The notes: generated by a model not told the origin, from the letters alone. 64,000 nt of DNA from Pseudopedobacter beijingensis (GCF_042678145.1 NZ_JBHUDG010000003.1:372001-436000); one strand, 5' to 3'. Positions 1 through 9,324 are shown, counted from the stretch's first letter. Translations and numbers: made by a program.

Positions 1-454
1 TTATAATGTAAGAATGAATGAACTGACGGACGTGATAGACAATGCCCTTAAAAACGGATATACCATTGCCTGGGCAACAGATGTAAGCGAAAAAGGATTT
101 AGCTGGAAAAATGGCGTTGCCTATATACCTGCCAGAGATTTTGCTATAATGAACGATATAGAGAAAGCTAATATGTTTAACGGTCCAAAACCAGAACTGG
201 ATATTACGGAAGATATGCGCCAAAAGGCTTTTGACAATTACGAAACTACAGACGACCACGGCATGCATATTATTGGATTGGCAAAAGATCAAAATGGCAA
301 AGAGTATTATATTGTTAAAAACTCATGGGGTGTAAATAACGACTATAGCGGATATTTATATGTAACCAAAAATTATGTTAAATATAAAACCACATCCATT
401 TTACTAAATAAAAAAGGTCTTCCAAAAGATATTAAGCAGAAATTAAAGCTTTAA
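1..454 (+). CDS. C1-family cysteine peptidase (aminopeptidase C / bleomycin hydrolase type), C-terminal part
   Basis: The frame is already open at the left edge of the window, so this is the C-terminal ~150 residues of a longer gene; the first ATG at 14 is internal. Two of the three papain-fold catalytic residues are visible: the histidine in DDHGMHI and the asparagine in KNSWG. The active-site cysteine must lie upstream. The spacing and the final segment, which runs to the end with little after KNSWG, match the bleomycin hydrolase/PepC (C1B) branch, which are mostly cytoplasmic aminopeptidases; some Bacteroidota homologues are exported. The missing N-terminus prevents a statement on secretion. 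Confident for the family, less for the subgroup. Confidence 0.85.
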   Translation, partial: YNVRMNELTDVIDNALKNGYTIAWATDVSEKGFSWKNGVAYIPARDFAIMNDIEKANMFNGPKPELDITEDMRQKAFDNYETTDDHGMHIIGLAKDQNGKEYYIVKNSWGVNNDYSGYLYVTKNYVKYKTTSILLNKKGLPKDIKQKLKL

Positions 455-987
455 GAAGCTAACGTAAGTACTTTTATTGGCTATTCCTGATGAACACCTA
501 TTGTGCTAAATACAGAAGTATTCTTTTATCTAAAACGAAGCGGCTGTATAACACAGGGTTGATACAGGAATAGCTATAGAATAACACCAGATATAAACCA
601 TGTATACACCAGGTATGGTGGAGAATAGGTGGAGTAAAGGTGGACTATAGGCGGAGAATAGGTGGAGTTATAAAATGGGAGATTATTTGATTTTATCTTA
701 TCCTATTATAGCTATACAATTAGAACTAACTTTGCAAAGGCTATATGTTTCAATATACTCATTCTGAATAAACTATACAACTTTGATTTTGGAATGTTTT
801 ATATGATAACATTGTAAAGGATTCCGAAAGGAGTTATTGGGCCAAAAACAAATACCCTTTAATACCATCACTCTTAAACTATCATTTCAGCAAGTAATTC
901 AACATTATTAAAACTATTTAGACAAAAATTAAAAGTCTTCTTTCAGGTATAGGTGTATTTTCACGGTGAATAAGAACACCTGAATTT
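455..987. other. Long intergenic region with an 11-bp periodic array
   Basis: There is no credible gene in these 533 bases. The middle (about 541-683) is an 11-bp periodic array, described separately. A TAACTTTG box at 727-734 fits the Bacteroidota -7 consensus TAnnTTTG on the plus strand, but no clear -33 element is seen and the next start codon is 250 bp away, so its link to the downstream GH88 gene is uncertain. Confidence 0.5.
541..683. repeat. 11-bp periodic direct-repeat array 1
   Basis: About a dozen consecutive 11-bp blocks can be laid out from 541. The best ones are gtggagaatag (618), gtggagtaaag (629), gtggactatag (640), gcggagaatag (651) and gtggagttata (662). Earlier blocks such as caccagatata (585) and caccaggtatg (607) carry the complementary core CACC, so the array has a rough dyad near 612. 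Every block ends in an A/T-rich pentamer. There are no spacers, so it is not a CRISPR. The function is unknown; two other arrays with the same period lie in this window. Confidence 0.75.
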
Positions 988-2208
988 ATGTACTATAACA
1001 ACCGTATCAGTAGGATGCTGTTATGCATCCTGGTATTTTCACAACTAAACTCATTAAGAGCATTAGCCGGCGAAAACAAGGGAGAAGAATGGTTTTCCAA
1101 AGCAGTTAAAACATCGGCATATCAATTAAACAAAGCCACAGCAGTTTATACCCCTGGTCAAAACCCCAGATCTATTAATCCAAATGGTTCTGTAAGAGTT
1201 GCGCCATACACAGATTGGACTACTGGTTTTTTCCCTGGCTCTTTATGGTATGCCTATGAACTTACGCATGACAACAATTTAAAACAACAGGCAGGTAAGT
1301 TTACACTGGCTCTTGACTCTGTACGTTATATTAAAAACACCCACGATGTTGGTTTTATGCTATTCTGTTCTTATGGAAATGCATTCCGCATCACCAAAGA
1401 CAAAGCATATTTACCTGCATTAAAAGACGGTGTAGCCAATTTAGCCGCCCGTTTCAATCCTAAAGTAGGTGCTATCCGCTCCTGGGACTTTTCCTGGTGG
1501 CATTATCCGGTGATTATAGATAATATGATGAACCTGGAGTATTTGTACTGGTCTGCCAAAGAATTTAAGCAGCCCAAATATACAGACATAGCCAATGCAC
1601 ATGCCTTAACATCTATGAAAAACCATTTCAGAAAAGATTACAGTTCGTACCATGTGGTAGATTATGATGCTAAAACAGGCAAAGTTCTGGCACAAAGAAC
1701 ACACCAGGGCGTTACAGACGAGTCTGCATGGGCTCGTGGTCAGGCATGGGGTTTATATGGCTACGCCATGTGTTATGCGAACACTAAAAAACCGGAGTTT
1801 TTAGAACAGGCAAAACATATTGCAGCTTTTATTATGAATCATCCGCGTATGCCAAAAGACAAAGTGCCTGTATGGGATTTTGATGTACATAACGCAGTAG
1901 ATGTAGAAGAAAAAGCTCCACGAGATGCCTCGGCGGCCGCCGTTATTGCCTCTGGTTTACTGGAGTTAAGTACACAGGTAAAAGATGGTAAAAAATACCT
2001 GGACTATGCGGAAGATATTCTTAAGTCTTTATCATCCGATGAATATCTGGCTAAACCAGACGAGAATCAATACTTTATTCTCAAACATAGTGTGGGTGCA
2101 TTACTGTACAATTCAGAAACAGACACTCCTTTAAATTATGCGGATTACTACTATCTGGAAGCACTGAAACGCTATGCAGAAATCAAAAAAATTAACCTGG
2201 GTAATTAA
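988..2208 (+). CDS. Unsaturated glucuronyl hydrolase (GH88), exported
   Basis: This 406-residue protein has an N-terminal signal peptide (hydrophobic stretch about residues 8-26). The rest matches the (alpha/alpha)6-barrel family GH88. The two family-typical acidic residues are present: Asp120 in THDVGF and Asp178 in VIIDNM, with the conserved DESAWARGQAWG segment further on. GH88 enzymes hydrate and release the 4,5-unsaturated uronic acid left at the non-reducing end after a polysaccharide lyase has cut. That job fits the heparinase gene that begins 26 bp downstream, so the two probably form an operon acting on heparin/heparan sulfate fragments in the periplasm. Substrate preference is inferred from this context, not from the sequence. 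Confidence 0.92.
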   Translation: MYYNNRISRMLLCILVFSQLNSLRALAGENKGEEWFSKAVKTSAYQLNKATAVYTPGQNPRSINPNGSVRVAPYTDWTTGFFPGSLWYAYELTHDNNLKQQAGKFTLALDSVRYIKNTHDVGFMLFCSYGNAFRITKDKAYLPALKDGVANLAARFNPKVGAIRSWDFSWWHYPVIIDNMMNLEYLYWSAKEFKQPKYTDIANAHALTSMKNHFRKDYSSYHVVDYDAKTGKVLAQRTHQGVTDESAWARGQAWGLYGYAMCYANTKKPEFLEQAKHIAAFIMNHPRMPKDKVPVWDFDVHNAVDVEEKAPRDASAAAVIASGLLELSTQVKDGKKYLDYAEDILKSLSSDEYLAKPDENQYFILKHSVGALLYNSETDTPLNYADYYYLEALKRYAEIKKINLGN

Positions 2209-2233
2209 ATATAAACCTTATAACTTTTAAAAG

Positions 2234-4213
2234 ATGAAATTAATCAGATTATTGATGCTTTGCTGTACCGTACTGTTGGGCACAGGGTTTTCAAAAGCAC
2301 AGCATAAACCGTTAACGAAAGACAGTTTTAACATTATTGATTTACAATATCCCGGCTTGGAAAAAGTTAAACAGCTGGTTGAGGCAGGAAAATACAATGA
2401 AGCTTCTGCAGAATTGCTAAATTATTACCGCAACCGTAAAACCGTAAAGCATCCCGAATTCAACGTAGGCGATGAAGCCAGGTTTCGCGGTAAAGACATA
2501 GGTAAAGCTAACCGGGAAAAAGCAGATAATGCCCTGGAACATAAATTTCAGCCTCAGAAAGGTTATGGTTTTTATGACTACGGTAAGGATATTAACTGGC
2601 AATACTGGCCCGTAAAAGACAATGAAGTACGCTGGCAGTTACACAGGGTATACTGGTGGACTTCTATGGGATTGGCCTACCGTAGCAGTGCCGACGAAAA
2701 GTATGCTAAAGAATGGGTGTTCCAATTTAGAGATTGGGCTACAAAAAACCCTTTAGGACTATCTAAAGACAATGACCGTTTTGCCTGGCGCTCGCTCGAG
2801 GTATCAGAAAGAATCAACAGTTTACCGGGTATCTTTAATCTTTTTGTCCCTTCACCAGAGTTTACTCCGGATTTTCTGATGGAATTCTTAAGCAGCTTTA
2901 ACCATCAGACAGAGTATGTTTATCAAAATTACTCCGAAAAAGGAAATCACCTATTATTTGAAGCGCAAAGGGTATTAGGTGCCGGCTGTATTTTCCCAGA
3001 ACTTAAACTGGCTCCAAAATGGAGAAAAAGTGGAATAGACATCTTAAACGAAGAAATTAAAAAACAGGTGTATGACGATGGTTTACAATGGGAATTATCT
3101 CCTGTTTACCACAACGCTTCCATAGATATATTTTTAAAAGCCTACAGATATGCCCAACTGGCAAAACAGGAACACGAATTCCCGTCAAGCTATAAACAAA
3201 CTGTAGAGAAAATGATATTGGCAACCATTAACTTTTCATTCCCCGACTATTCGTTCCCTATGTTTGGCGATTCATGGGTAGGTGCCAAAGCCAATATGAT
3301 TAAACAATACCAATCATGGTCAAAAGCATTTCCAAACAATCAGGTAATAAAATATTTTGCTACCGATGGTAAAGAAGGCACACAACCAGAATATCTTTCA
3401 AATGCACTAAAAACAGCTGGTTTTTATACTTTTAGAAACGGCTGGACAGATCATTCGACGGTAATGACATTAAAGGCAAGTCGTCCGGGAATGTTCCACG
3501 CACAACCAGATAACGGCACCTTTGAACTTTGGATAAAAGGAAGAAACTTTACACCAGATGCAGGTTGTTACGTATATAGCGGTGACGAGGAGATCACGAA
3601 AATGAGAAATTGGTACCGTCAAACCAAAGTACACAGTACCCTTACGCTGAATGACGAAAACATGGTGATTACTGATGCGAAACTAAATAAATGGAAAACG
3701 GATAAGAAACTGGACATCTTAACCTACACCAACCCTAGTTATTCCGGCCTTCAGCATCAACGTAGCGTATTGTTTGTTAACCAAAAGTATTTCGTCATTA
3801 TTGATAAAGCCAATGGAGAAGCTACTGGAAATTTAGCGACCCATTTTCAGCTTAAAGAAGATAGCAAACCGGTTTTTGACAAAATTAAAAACAGTGTTTA
3901 CACCACTTATTCAGACAACAATAACCTGCTGATACAAAACTTCAACACGGATAAAATAAGTCTGAAAGAAGAAGAAGGAAAAGTATCTTATGCATACCAG
4001 AAAGAAGAGAAAAGACCTGCATTTGCATTCGAAAAATCCAAAACAAATGCTAACAATCAGTATTTTATCACTTTGCTTTATCCTTTCGAGACCGATCAGG
4101 CTCCGCAGGTATCCGTTATAGAGAATAAAGGTAACAACTACGAAAAAGGGATTATTGATCTTACAATAGTTGTAAACGGTAAAAAAGAAAAACTGACTAC
4201 TTTACTGTATTAA
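2234..4213 (+). CDS. hepC: Heparin-sulfate lyase (heparinase III, PL12 family)
   Basis: At 659 residues it has the same length as the Pedobacter heparinus heparinase III precursor and can be aligned to it by eye almost without gaps. A signal peptide covers residues 1-22. The N-terminal half is an alpha/alpha toroid and the C-terminal half a beta-sandwich. The catalytic residues known from the P. heparinus enzyme (Asn240, Tyr294, His424) appear here shifted by two: Asn238 (EKGNHL), Tyr292 (SPVYHN) and His422 (MFHAQPDNGTF). The enzyme cleaves heparan sulfate by beta-elimination and yields unsaturated disaccharides that the preceding GH88 could process. No sulfatase, SusC/SusD pair or hybrid two-component regulator lies next to it, so the locus is a partial degradation set. 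Confidence 0.95.
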   Translation: MKLIRLLMLCCTVLLGTGFSKAQHKPLTKDSFNIIDLQYPGLEKVKQLVEAGKYNEASAELLNYYRNRKTVKHPEFNVGDEARFRGKDIGKANREKADNALEHKFQPQKGYGFYDYGKDINWQYWPVKDNEVRWQLHRVYWWTSMGLAYRSSADEKYAKEWVFQFRDWATKNPLGLSKDNDRFAWRSLEVSERINSLPGIFNLFVPSPEFTPDFLMEFLSSFNHQTEYVYQNYSEKGNHLLFEAQRVLGAGCIFPELKLAPKWRKSGIDILNEEIKKQVYDDGLQWELSPVYHNASIDIFLKAYRYAQLAKQEHEFPSSYKQTVEKMILATINFSFPDYSFPMFGDSWVGAKANMIKQYQSWSKAFPNNQVIKYFATDGKEGTQPEYLSNALKTAGFYTFRNGWTDHSTVMTLKASRPGMFHAQPDNGTFELWIKGRNFTPDAGCYVYSGDEEITKMRNWYRQTKVHSTLTLNDENMVITDAKLNKWKTDKKLDILTYTNPSYSGLQHQRSVLFVNQKYFVIIDKANGEATGNLATHFQLKEDSKPVFDKIKNSVYTTYSDNNNLLIQNFNTDKISLKEEEGKVSYAYQKEEKRPAFAFEKSKTNANNQYFITLLYPFETDQAPQVSVIENKGNNYEKGIIDLTIVVNGKKEKLTTLLY

Positions 4214-4217
4214 AACA

Positions 4218-4279
4218 AAGAGAGTATCTGAAAACAATAAAACATACCTCGTTTTTATTTAATCTTCAGGTACTCTCTT
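4218..4279 (+). terminator. Long imperfect hairpin after the heparinase gene
   Basis: A 15-base arm at 4218-4232 pairs with 4265-4279 with a single G-U. Inside it AATAAAAC (4236) can pair with GTTTTTATT (4251), extending the structure. There is no clear T-run afterwards, so it may be a weak terminator or an mRNA-stabilising hairpin between the lyase and the following lipoprotein gene. Confidence 0.5.
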
Positions 4280-4309
4280 ACAATAAACCAATTAGAAGCC
4301 AATCATTTC

Positions 4310-5227
4310 ATGAAAAATCAATTCATAAACCTTCTGTTAATAGGCAGCTGTGTGGTAACAACTATTTGCTGTGGTAAAAAGGAAAGTATAACCTACAAAC
4401 CAGATCAGAGAAAAGACACTCTAACTACCGAAAATCCCTCTGATAACGAAAAGGACACTTCTGTTGTTGATACAGGTACCATTCCTCCTGCTTCCGATAC
4501 CATTTTAAACATCAATTACGAATCGGGAACTTTTAGCTCTGGTATTCCTGAAATTACATCAACCAAAGCCTCCGCAGCAGACGCCGCTTATATGGTTAGC
4601 CCCGGACTCAACAGTAAATATGCTATTGCCCACAAGGTAACTCTGGGACTTCCCGAGTATTACTCTAATGACGCTTATCGCAGCGAATCAGATGCCCTTA
4701 CTCTTCCCTCCGCATTGTTTTTCCCGGGAACAGAATACCGTTACGAATTTAGCGTCTATTTAAAAGACTGGCAGCAATGGAATTCTGCCAATCCGCCCTA
4801 TGGTGATAATATTTTTCAATTAAAAGTAACAGGCGGAGATCCTGTACCTATAAGGATATTAACCAAAAGAAATACTATTACTGCAAGATATGATGCCACA
4901 GGCAACGGTGTCATCATTTCAGATTTCAGACCACAGATAAATAAATGGATTAATTTTAGAATAGATGTAAAATGGACGGTAGACAATACCGGTTATTTTA
5001 AGATATACACCCGATACGAAGGAGAAACAGACTATACCTTACGTTTACAGAACCTGAATGCCAGAACTTATACAGGCACACAGCTCAATAAAGGTCAAAA
5101 AGGATATCTTAAGTGGGGTGTATACCGTGAAGCAGGTAAAGATGATCTCGGAAATGTAATTTTAACAGACAATGCCCTTACCCGAATTGCCTATCATGAC
5201 AATATCCGTATCATTAAATTACCCTGA
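4310..5227 (+). CDS. Lipoprotein with polysaccharide-lyase (heparin lyase I-like) jelly-roll domain
   Basis: This 305-residue protein starts with a lipoprotein-type signal ending near TTICCGKK, followed by a Ser/Thr/Asp-rich linker (about residues 25-65). The remainder resembles the beta-jelly-roll polysaccharide lyase fold shared by PL13 heparinase I and PL20 glucuronan lyase: EYRYEFSVYL, a central basic stretch, KWINFRIDVKW, GYLKWGVYR and a terminal HDNIRI strand. It is likely anchored in the outer membrane and either cleaves or binds an acidic polysaccharide. Its place behind heparinase III supports a glycosaminoglycan role. Catalytic residues could not be assigned with certainty, so a non-catalytic carbohydrate-binding role remains possible. 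Confidence 0.75.
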   Translation: MKNQFINLLLIGSCVVTTICCGKKESITYKPDQRKDTLTTENPSDNEKDTSVVDTGTIPPASDTILNINYESGTFSSGIPEITSTKASAADAAYMVSPGLNSKYAIAHKVTLGLPEYYSNDAYRSESDALTLPSALFFPGTEYRYEFSVYLKDWQQWNSANPPYGDNIFQLKVTGGDPVPIRILTKRNTITARYDATGNGVIISDFRPQINKWINFRIDVKWTVDNTGYFKIYTRYEGETDYTLRLQNLNARTYTGTQLNKGQKGYLKWGVYREAGKDDLGNVILTDNALTRIAYHDNIRIIKLP

Positions 5228-5294
5228 TAGATTTGATAAATCCGGCTCTCCCTCATCCGAACATGCATAATATTTTACGAAAATATCTTAATTT

Positions 5295-5330
5295 AAGGCA
5301 TTCAAAGTAAAAACACTGAATGCCTTTTTT
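5295..5330 (+). terminator. Rho-independent terminator of the lyase gene group
   Basis: AAGGCATTCA (5295-5304) and TGAATGCCTT (5317-5326) form a perfect 10-bp stem with a 12-base loop, followed by a run of T up to 5330. It should end transcription of the GH88/heparinase/lyase genes. The first ATG of the next gene follows immediately at 5331. Confidence 0.88.
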
Positions 5331-6332
5331 ATGTTATCACATCTGTTTTCCGGTAATTTATACTTGCTAAAACTAAACCTAATTATCTTATGCTGTTGCT
5401 TTGCCCTAAAAAATAATGCACAACCTATTGCCGAACTTAACTCTTATAAAACCATTTATGCATTAGCTACCAATCAAACCGGTAAATACATCGCTATAAG
5501 AAGCTTTAAAGCAGAGAATAGAAAATATATTCTTTTGACAGATCCCTTTACCCTGACTAACCGCATAGAACCCGCAGAAAACTATCAGCTAAATAATGTT
5601 GAACTCAATAACATCAGGGTTATATTTAAAACCTCTCCGTACATAAAAGCTATAGAAAGCATCTTACTAAATGACAAACCCATACAAAATTCGGGACTAA
5701 ACACTCCCTTAGCCAATAGAAAAGGAATAACACTAACTGTTGATTTATGCCCTGCACACAAAGAAATGGATCGTAGTATTATAAATAATCTGCTATCATA
5801 TTTTAATGGAGCATCACTTCCTATACCCATTTCTTTCTCTATTTCTGGCAAATGGCTACTCAAACACCCTACTGATTTTGAATGGTTAAAACAACTTCAG
5901 AACAAAAAGCAATTCACCATTACATGGGTTAATCATTCTTATAACCATCAGGTAAACCACCTCCCTTTAACACAAAATTTTATGCTGGCTCCAGGCACAA
6001 ATGTACAGGCAGAGATTTTGGACAATGAAAAACTACTGTTGAAAAATGGCATTGTCCCCTCTGTTTTTTTCCGGTTCCCGGGTCTTGTTTCCGATCAAAA
6101 GCTTATTGAGAAAGTTTTGCAATATGGTCTTATACCCTTAGGTAGCGATGCCTGGTTAGCAAAAGGAGGAAAAGCTAAAAACGGGAGTATTGTACTCATC
6201 CATGGAAACGGCAACGAAACATCCGGTGTAAAAGATTTCATTAACCTGCTGCAAAGTAAAAAAAACGATATACTCAATAAACAATGGATGCTGTTTGATC
6301 TCTCTCAGGGAGTAGTATCCTCATTTAAATAA
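5331..6332 (+). CDS. Polysaccharide deacetylase-like (NodB fold) exported protein
   Basis: This 333-residue protein has an N-terminal hydrophobic signal. The C-terminal ~210 residues follow the NodB order. Motif 1 is TVDLCP in place of the usual TFDDG, motif 2 is HSYNH (the zinc-binding HxxxH), motif 3 is RFPG, and the late motif is VLIHGNG. Because the first motif keeps only one aspartate, activity may be altered. The N-terminal ~115 residues are not recognised. The ATG at 5331 abuts the T-run of a terminator, so translation may really begin at the in-frame TTG at 5364, which still leaves a signal peptide. It could act on N-acetylated sugars of the glycosaminoglycan or cell wall, but this is inference. 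Confidence 0.78.
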   Translation: MLSHLFSGNLYLLKLNLIILCCCFALKNNAQPIAELNSYKTIYALATNQTGKYIAIRSFKAENRKYILLTDPFTLTNRIEPAENYQLNNVELNNIRVIFKTSPYIKAIESILLNDKPIQNSGLNTPLANRKGITLTVDLCPAHKEMDRSIINNLLSYFNGASLPIPISFSISGKWLLKHPTDFEWLKQLQNKKQFTITWVNHSYNHQVNHLPLTQNFMLAPGTNVQAEILDNEKLLLKNGIVPSVFFRFPGLVSDQKLIEKVLQYGLIPLGSDAWLAKGGKAKNGSIVLIHGNGNETSGVKDFINLLQSKKNDILNKQWMLFDLSQGVVSSFK

Positions 6333-6421
6333 TCAGGATTTCGTAAATATCCCAGCTCGGGCATCAGGTATTTACCAAGATAATGGACAAAAAACAACAA
6401 CATCTTTAGGTTGAGGATTAT

Positions 6422-9247
6422 CTATCGTTCCACCATCAATTTCTTTGCCACCTGCCCTCCTTCCCCTGTCAGTATCACAGTATAAATCCCACCAGATAAG
6501 TCTGTTACAGAAATTCCTAATTCTGATTGATTAGCTTGCAATTCTATTATTTGTAATAGTTGTCCTTGTACATTATGTAACTGAATAACTGTATACCTAC
6601 CCGCTTCAAATGTTATATTTACATATTCTGTTGCCGGATTGGGGTAAAGGTTGAAAGTAGAAAGTGGAAAGTTAAAAGTTGCTGTTCTAACACCTAAGTC
6701 TGTATTGGTACCATCTTTATCTACCTCTACCAGCCTGTAATAGTTATTGCCGTTTAAGGGGTTTGTGTCTGTAAAGTTATAAGTTGTAGGTTGTAAGCTA
6801 TAAGTTCCTGGTATCTCACCAATCTGCGTAAATAGCGTATTATCTCCACTACGGTAAATCACAAAGCCTTTATTGTCCTTTTCATTGGTAGTTTGCCATT
6901 GCAGTTTGGCATAGTCACCATCGGTCTTTGCTGTAAAACTGATTAAAGTTACGGGTAACACAGGCTCCCCCTGATATTCGTAAGCCCCCAAATCTATAAC
7001 ACCGCTCTTTGCGTAATTGTACACACGGGCATTACCGGCCAGGTCTTTGGTATTAGCATCTAAGCCCGAAAACAAAGTGTTATTGCCCGCATTAATGGCT
7101 GGTGAGGTATATTTTAAGGTGTAATCGCCTGCGGAAAAATCACTAAAAACATGGGTAGCCGAAATGGCAGTGCCATCTAAATTACCGTTTATACCACCTG
7201 TATTACCTTCTGTTAAAGAATATCGAGCTGTATAAGTGCCTGCACCTGCAATAGCACCATAAACAATAGAATTATCAAACTGTATACTACTATTATTTGC
7301 CATATAAATAGCGGTAGGTGTATTGTTTGCCGTATTGCCAGCAAGGGTTACATTGGTTAATTTAAGCGTCCCCAAATTATATATGCCCCCTGTTTGTCCG
7401 TTGGATGATGTATTATCGGTAATGCTTACGTTCGTGAGTGTGGATGAAGCATTTTTATCATTATAATACCCACTTCCACCCTGAAATTCCCCTTTGTTTC
7501 TGGTTATTTGTACATTGGTGAGTACCGGGAACGAATACTGGTCAGCCCAAGCACCACCCCCCTGTGCTCCGGATGTATTGTCGGTGATAAGTACATTGCT
7601 TATAATCGGAGAGGAATAGTACATATAAATACCGGCTCCTCCTCTGTCGTAAGCGGTAGTGACATTGTTATTGCCGGTGATGACCAGATTGGTAAGCGTT
7701 GGTGAGGCATAAAGATTGCGTATCCCGGCACCATGATTATCATATTTACCATTGGTAATGGTAAAACCGTCTAATATGGCAGTATTATCCATTTTAGTTC
7801 CGCTATCGAAAACGTTCCAAATTACAGGACGTACATTTTGTCCGTTAAGGATAGAGCCTGCTCCCATACCCAGATTGGGCAAAATACGGCTATCACTTAA
7901 TGTACGGATGTTGTGACCGGGATCAAAACCTCCATAAATGGCCACACCGTTTTGCATGATAAAGCTGTGCTCGCCTACATCGTAATTGCCAATGGCTACA
8001 AATACTTTTTGTACGCCATTGGTGTGAATGGCATTGTGCAAATCAAAGGTGGCTTTATCCCAACTGCTACCATTGCCAACACCTGTAGGGCTTACATATA
8101 TAATGCCGGCAGCATCAGGCCGTAGTGGACCAACGGCTTCGTAAGGGCTTTCGTAAGCGCCCATATCAATAGTACCTCCTGTTGTAAAATTATAAACCCT
8201 TGCATTGCCGACAAGGTCTTTGGTATTGGCATCCAAACCTACAAACCAACTATTTTTTCCTGCATCAATGGCAGGAGATGCAGCAGATAAAGTATAATCT
8301 TTGTTGGTTACATCGGTAAACTTCGGGTCTGTACCCACCAAATTATTATCTGCCGTGTTGTTTGTATTATAGCTTTGGGTAATACTGTTTTTAAGTGCTG
8401 CTACCGAGCCACCTATATCGGCTTGCGAAGTACTAGCATTCCCATTGATGGTGTTACCCCATATAATACAGTTGTAAAAAGCCGGAGTGGATGCTGCACC
8501 TGAATTGCGCACTCCACCTGCCACAGCATTGGAGGCGGTTGCCTTATTATAGACTATGGTTACATTGGTTAAAACAGGTGAAGAGGAAAGTGTATTATAC
8601 ATTCCCGCAGCACCCTCAGACGAAGTAGCCGTATTATCGACAATGCTTACATTGGTAAGTACCGGACTGCTGCTGCTTGTATTTGCAATACCACCACCAT
8701 AGTTTGCCGTATTGTTTTTGATAACCAGATTGCGCAGTGTTGGCGATGCGTAAATATTACGTATCCCGGCACCGTCTGCGTTGTAACTGCCATTCATAAT
8801 GGTAAATCCATCCAAAACGGCAGAGCCGTTCATTTTGGTTGAGCTGGTGAAGACGTTCCAGATGACAGGACGTACATTTTGCCCGTTTAGTACAGAACCT
8901 GAGCCCAGATTGGGCAAAATACGGCTATCGTTTAATGTGCGAATATTATTGTCAGGGTCGAAACCACCATAGATAGCCACGCCGTTTTTCATAATGAAGC
9001 TATTGGCACCAACAGGATAATTCCCTATGGCTACAAATACCTGGGTAACGCCTGTGGCATTAATGGCAGCCTGCAAATTAGTGGTAGCATTTGGCCAACT
9101 ATTACCATTACCATCTCCTCCCGAAACATTGATGTTAACATACACAATGCCATTGGCATCGGGGGTTTCTGCGTTTACATTAATATAAAGCAATAGCATT
9201 ATTGCAACGAATAATAATTTGAGATTAGAGAATAAAGATCTGTACAT
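6422..9247 (-). CDS. Large T9SS-secreted beta-helix surface protein with duplicated halves
   Basis: Read from the ATG at 9247 (upstream TTG at 9259 ignored) it has about 941 residues: a signal peptide ending near NVNAETP, then two successive copies of a ~370-residue module, then a type A T9SS sorting tail beginning at NLYPNPATEY and ending with KKLMVER. Each module starts with GIVYV...GNSW, continues through right-handed beta-helix repeats rich in LTNV and GGG, and closes with a block of the choice-of-anchor Q type (GLDANTKDL..GNARVYN...GAYE). The protein is expected on the cell surface or released by type IX secretion. Its ligand or substrate is unknown. A one-module relative lies just upstream, and the module duplication suggests unequal recombination. 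Confidence 0.85.
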   Translation of the reverse strand: MYRSLFSNLKLLFVAIMLLLYINVNAETPDANGIVYVNINVSGGDGNGNSWPNATTNLQAAINATGVTQVFVAIGNYPVGANSFIMKNGVAIYGGFDPDNNIRTLNDSRILPNLGSGSVLNGQNVRPVIWNVFTSSTKMNGSAVLDGFTIMNGSYNADGAGIRNIYASPTLRNLVIKNNTANYGGGIANTSSSSPVLTNVSIVDNTATSSEGAAGMYNTLSSSPVLTNVTIVYNKATASNAVAGGVRNSGAASTPAFYNCIIWGNTINGNASTSQADIGGSVAALKNSITQSYNTNNTADNNLVGTDPKFTDVTNKDYTLSAASPAIDAGKNSWFVGLDANTKDLVGNARVYNFTTGGTIDMGAYESPYEAVGPLRPDAAGIIYVSPTGVGNGSSWDKATFDLHNAIHTNGVQKVFVAIGNYDVGEHSFIMQNGVAIYGGFDPGHNIRTLSDSRILPNLGMGAGSILNGQNVRPVIWNVFDSGTKMDNTAILDGFTITNGKYDNHGAGIRNLYASPTLTNLVITGNNNVTTAYDRGGAGIYMYYSSPIISNVLITDNTSGAQGGGAWADQYSFPVLTNVQITRNKGEFQGGSGYYNDKNASSTLTNVSITDNTSSNGQTGGIYNLGTLKLTNVTLAGNTANNTPTAIYMANNSSIQFDNSIVYGAIAGAGTYTARYSLTEGNTGGINGNLDGTAISATHVFSDFSAGDYTLKYTSPAINAGNNTLFSGLDANTKDLAGNARVYNYAKSGVIDLGAYEYQGEPVLPVTLISFTAKTDGDYAKLQWQTTNEKDNKGFVIYRSGDNTLFTQIGEIPGTYSLQPTTYNFTDTNPLNGNNYYRLVEVDKDGTNTDLGVRTATFNFPLSTFNLYPNPATEYVNITFEAGRYTVIQLHNVQGQLLQIIELQANQSELGISVTDLSGGIYTVILTGEGGQVAKKLMVER

Positions 9248-9324
9248 TTTGTTTATCAATCGTTTTTTGGTTTTTCAAAATCTATGGGCTATTTTGCAAC
9301 AATCCCGCTGGTTTGAAAGCACCC

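Noticed and set aside
541..683. CRISPR array
   Set aside because: Units are 11 bp, contiguous and without spacers, and no cas genes are present.
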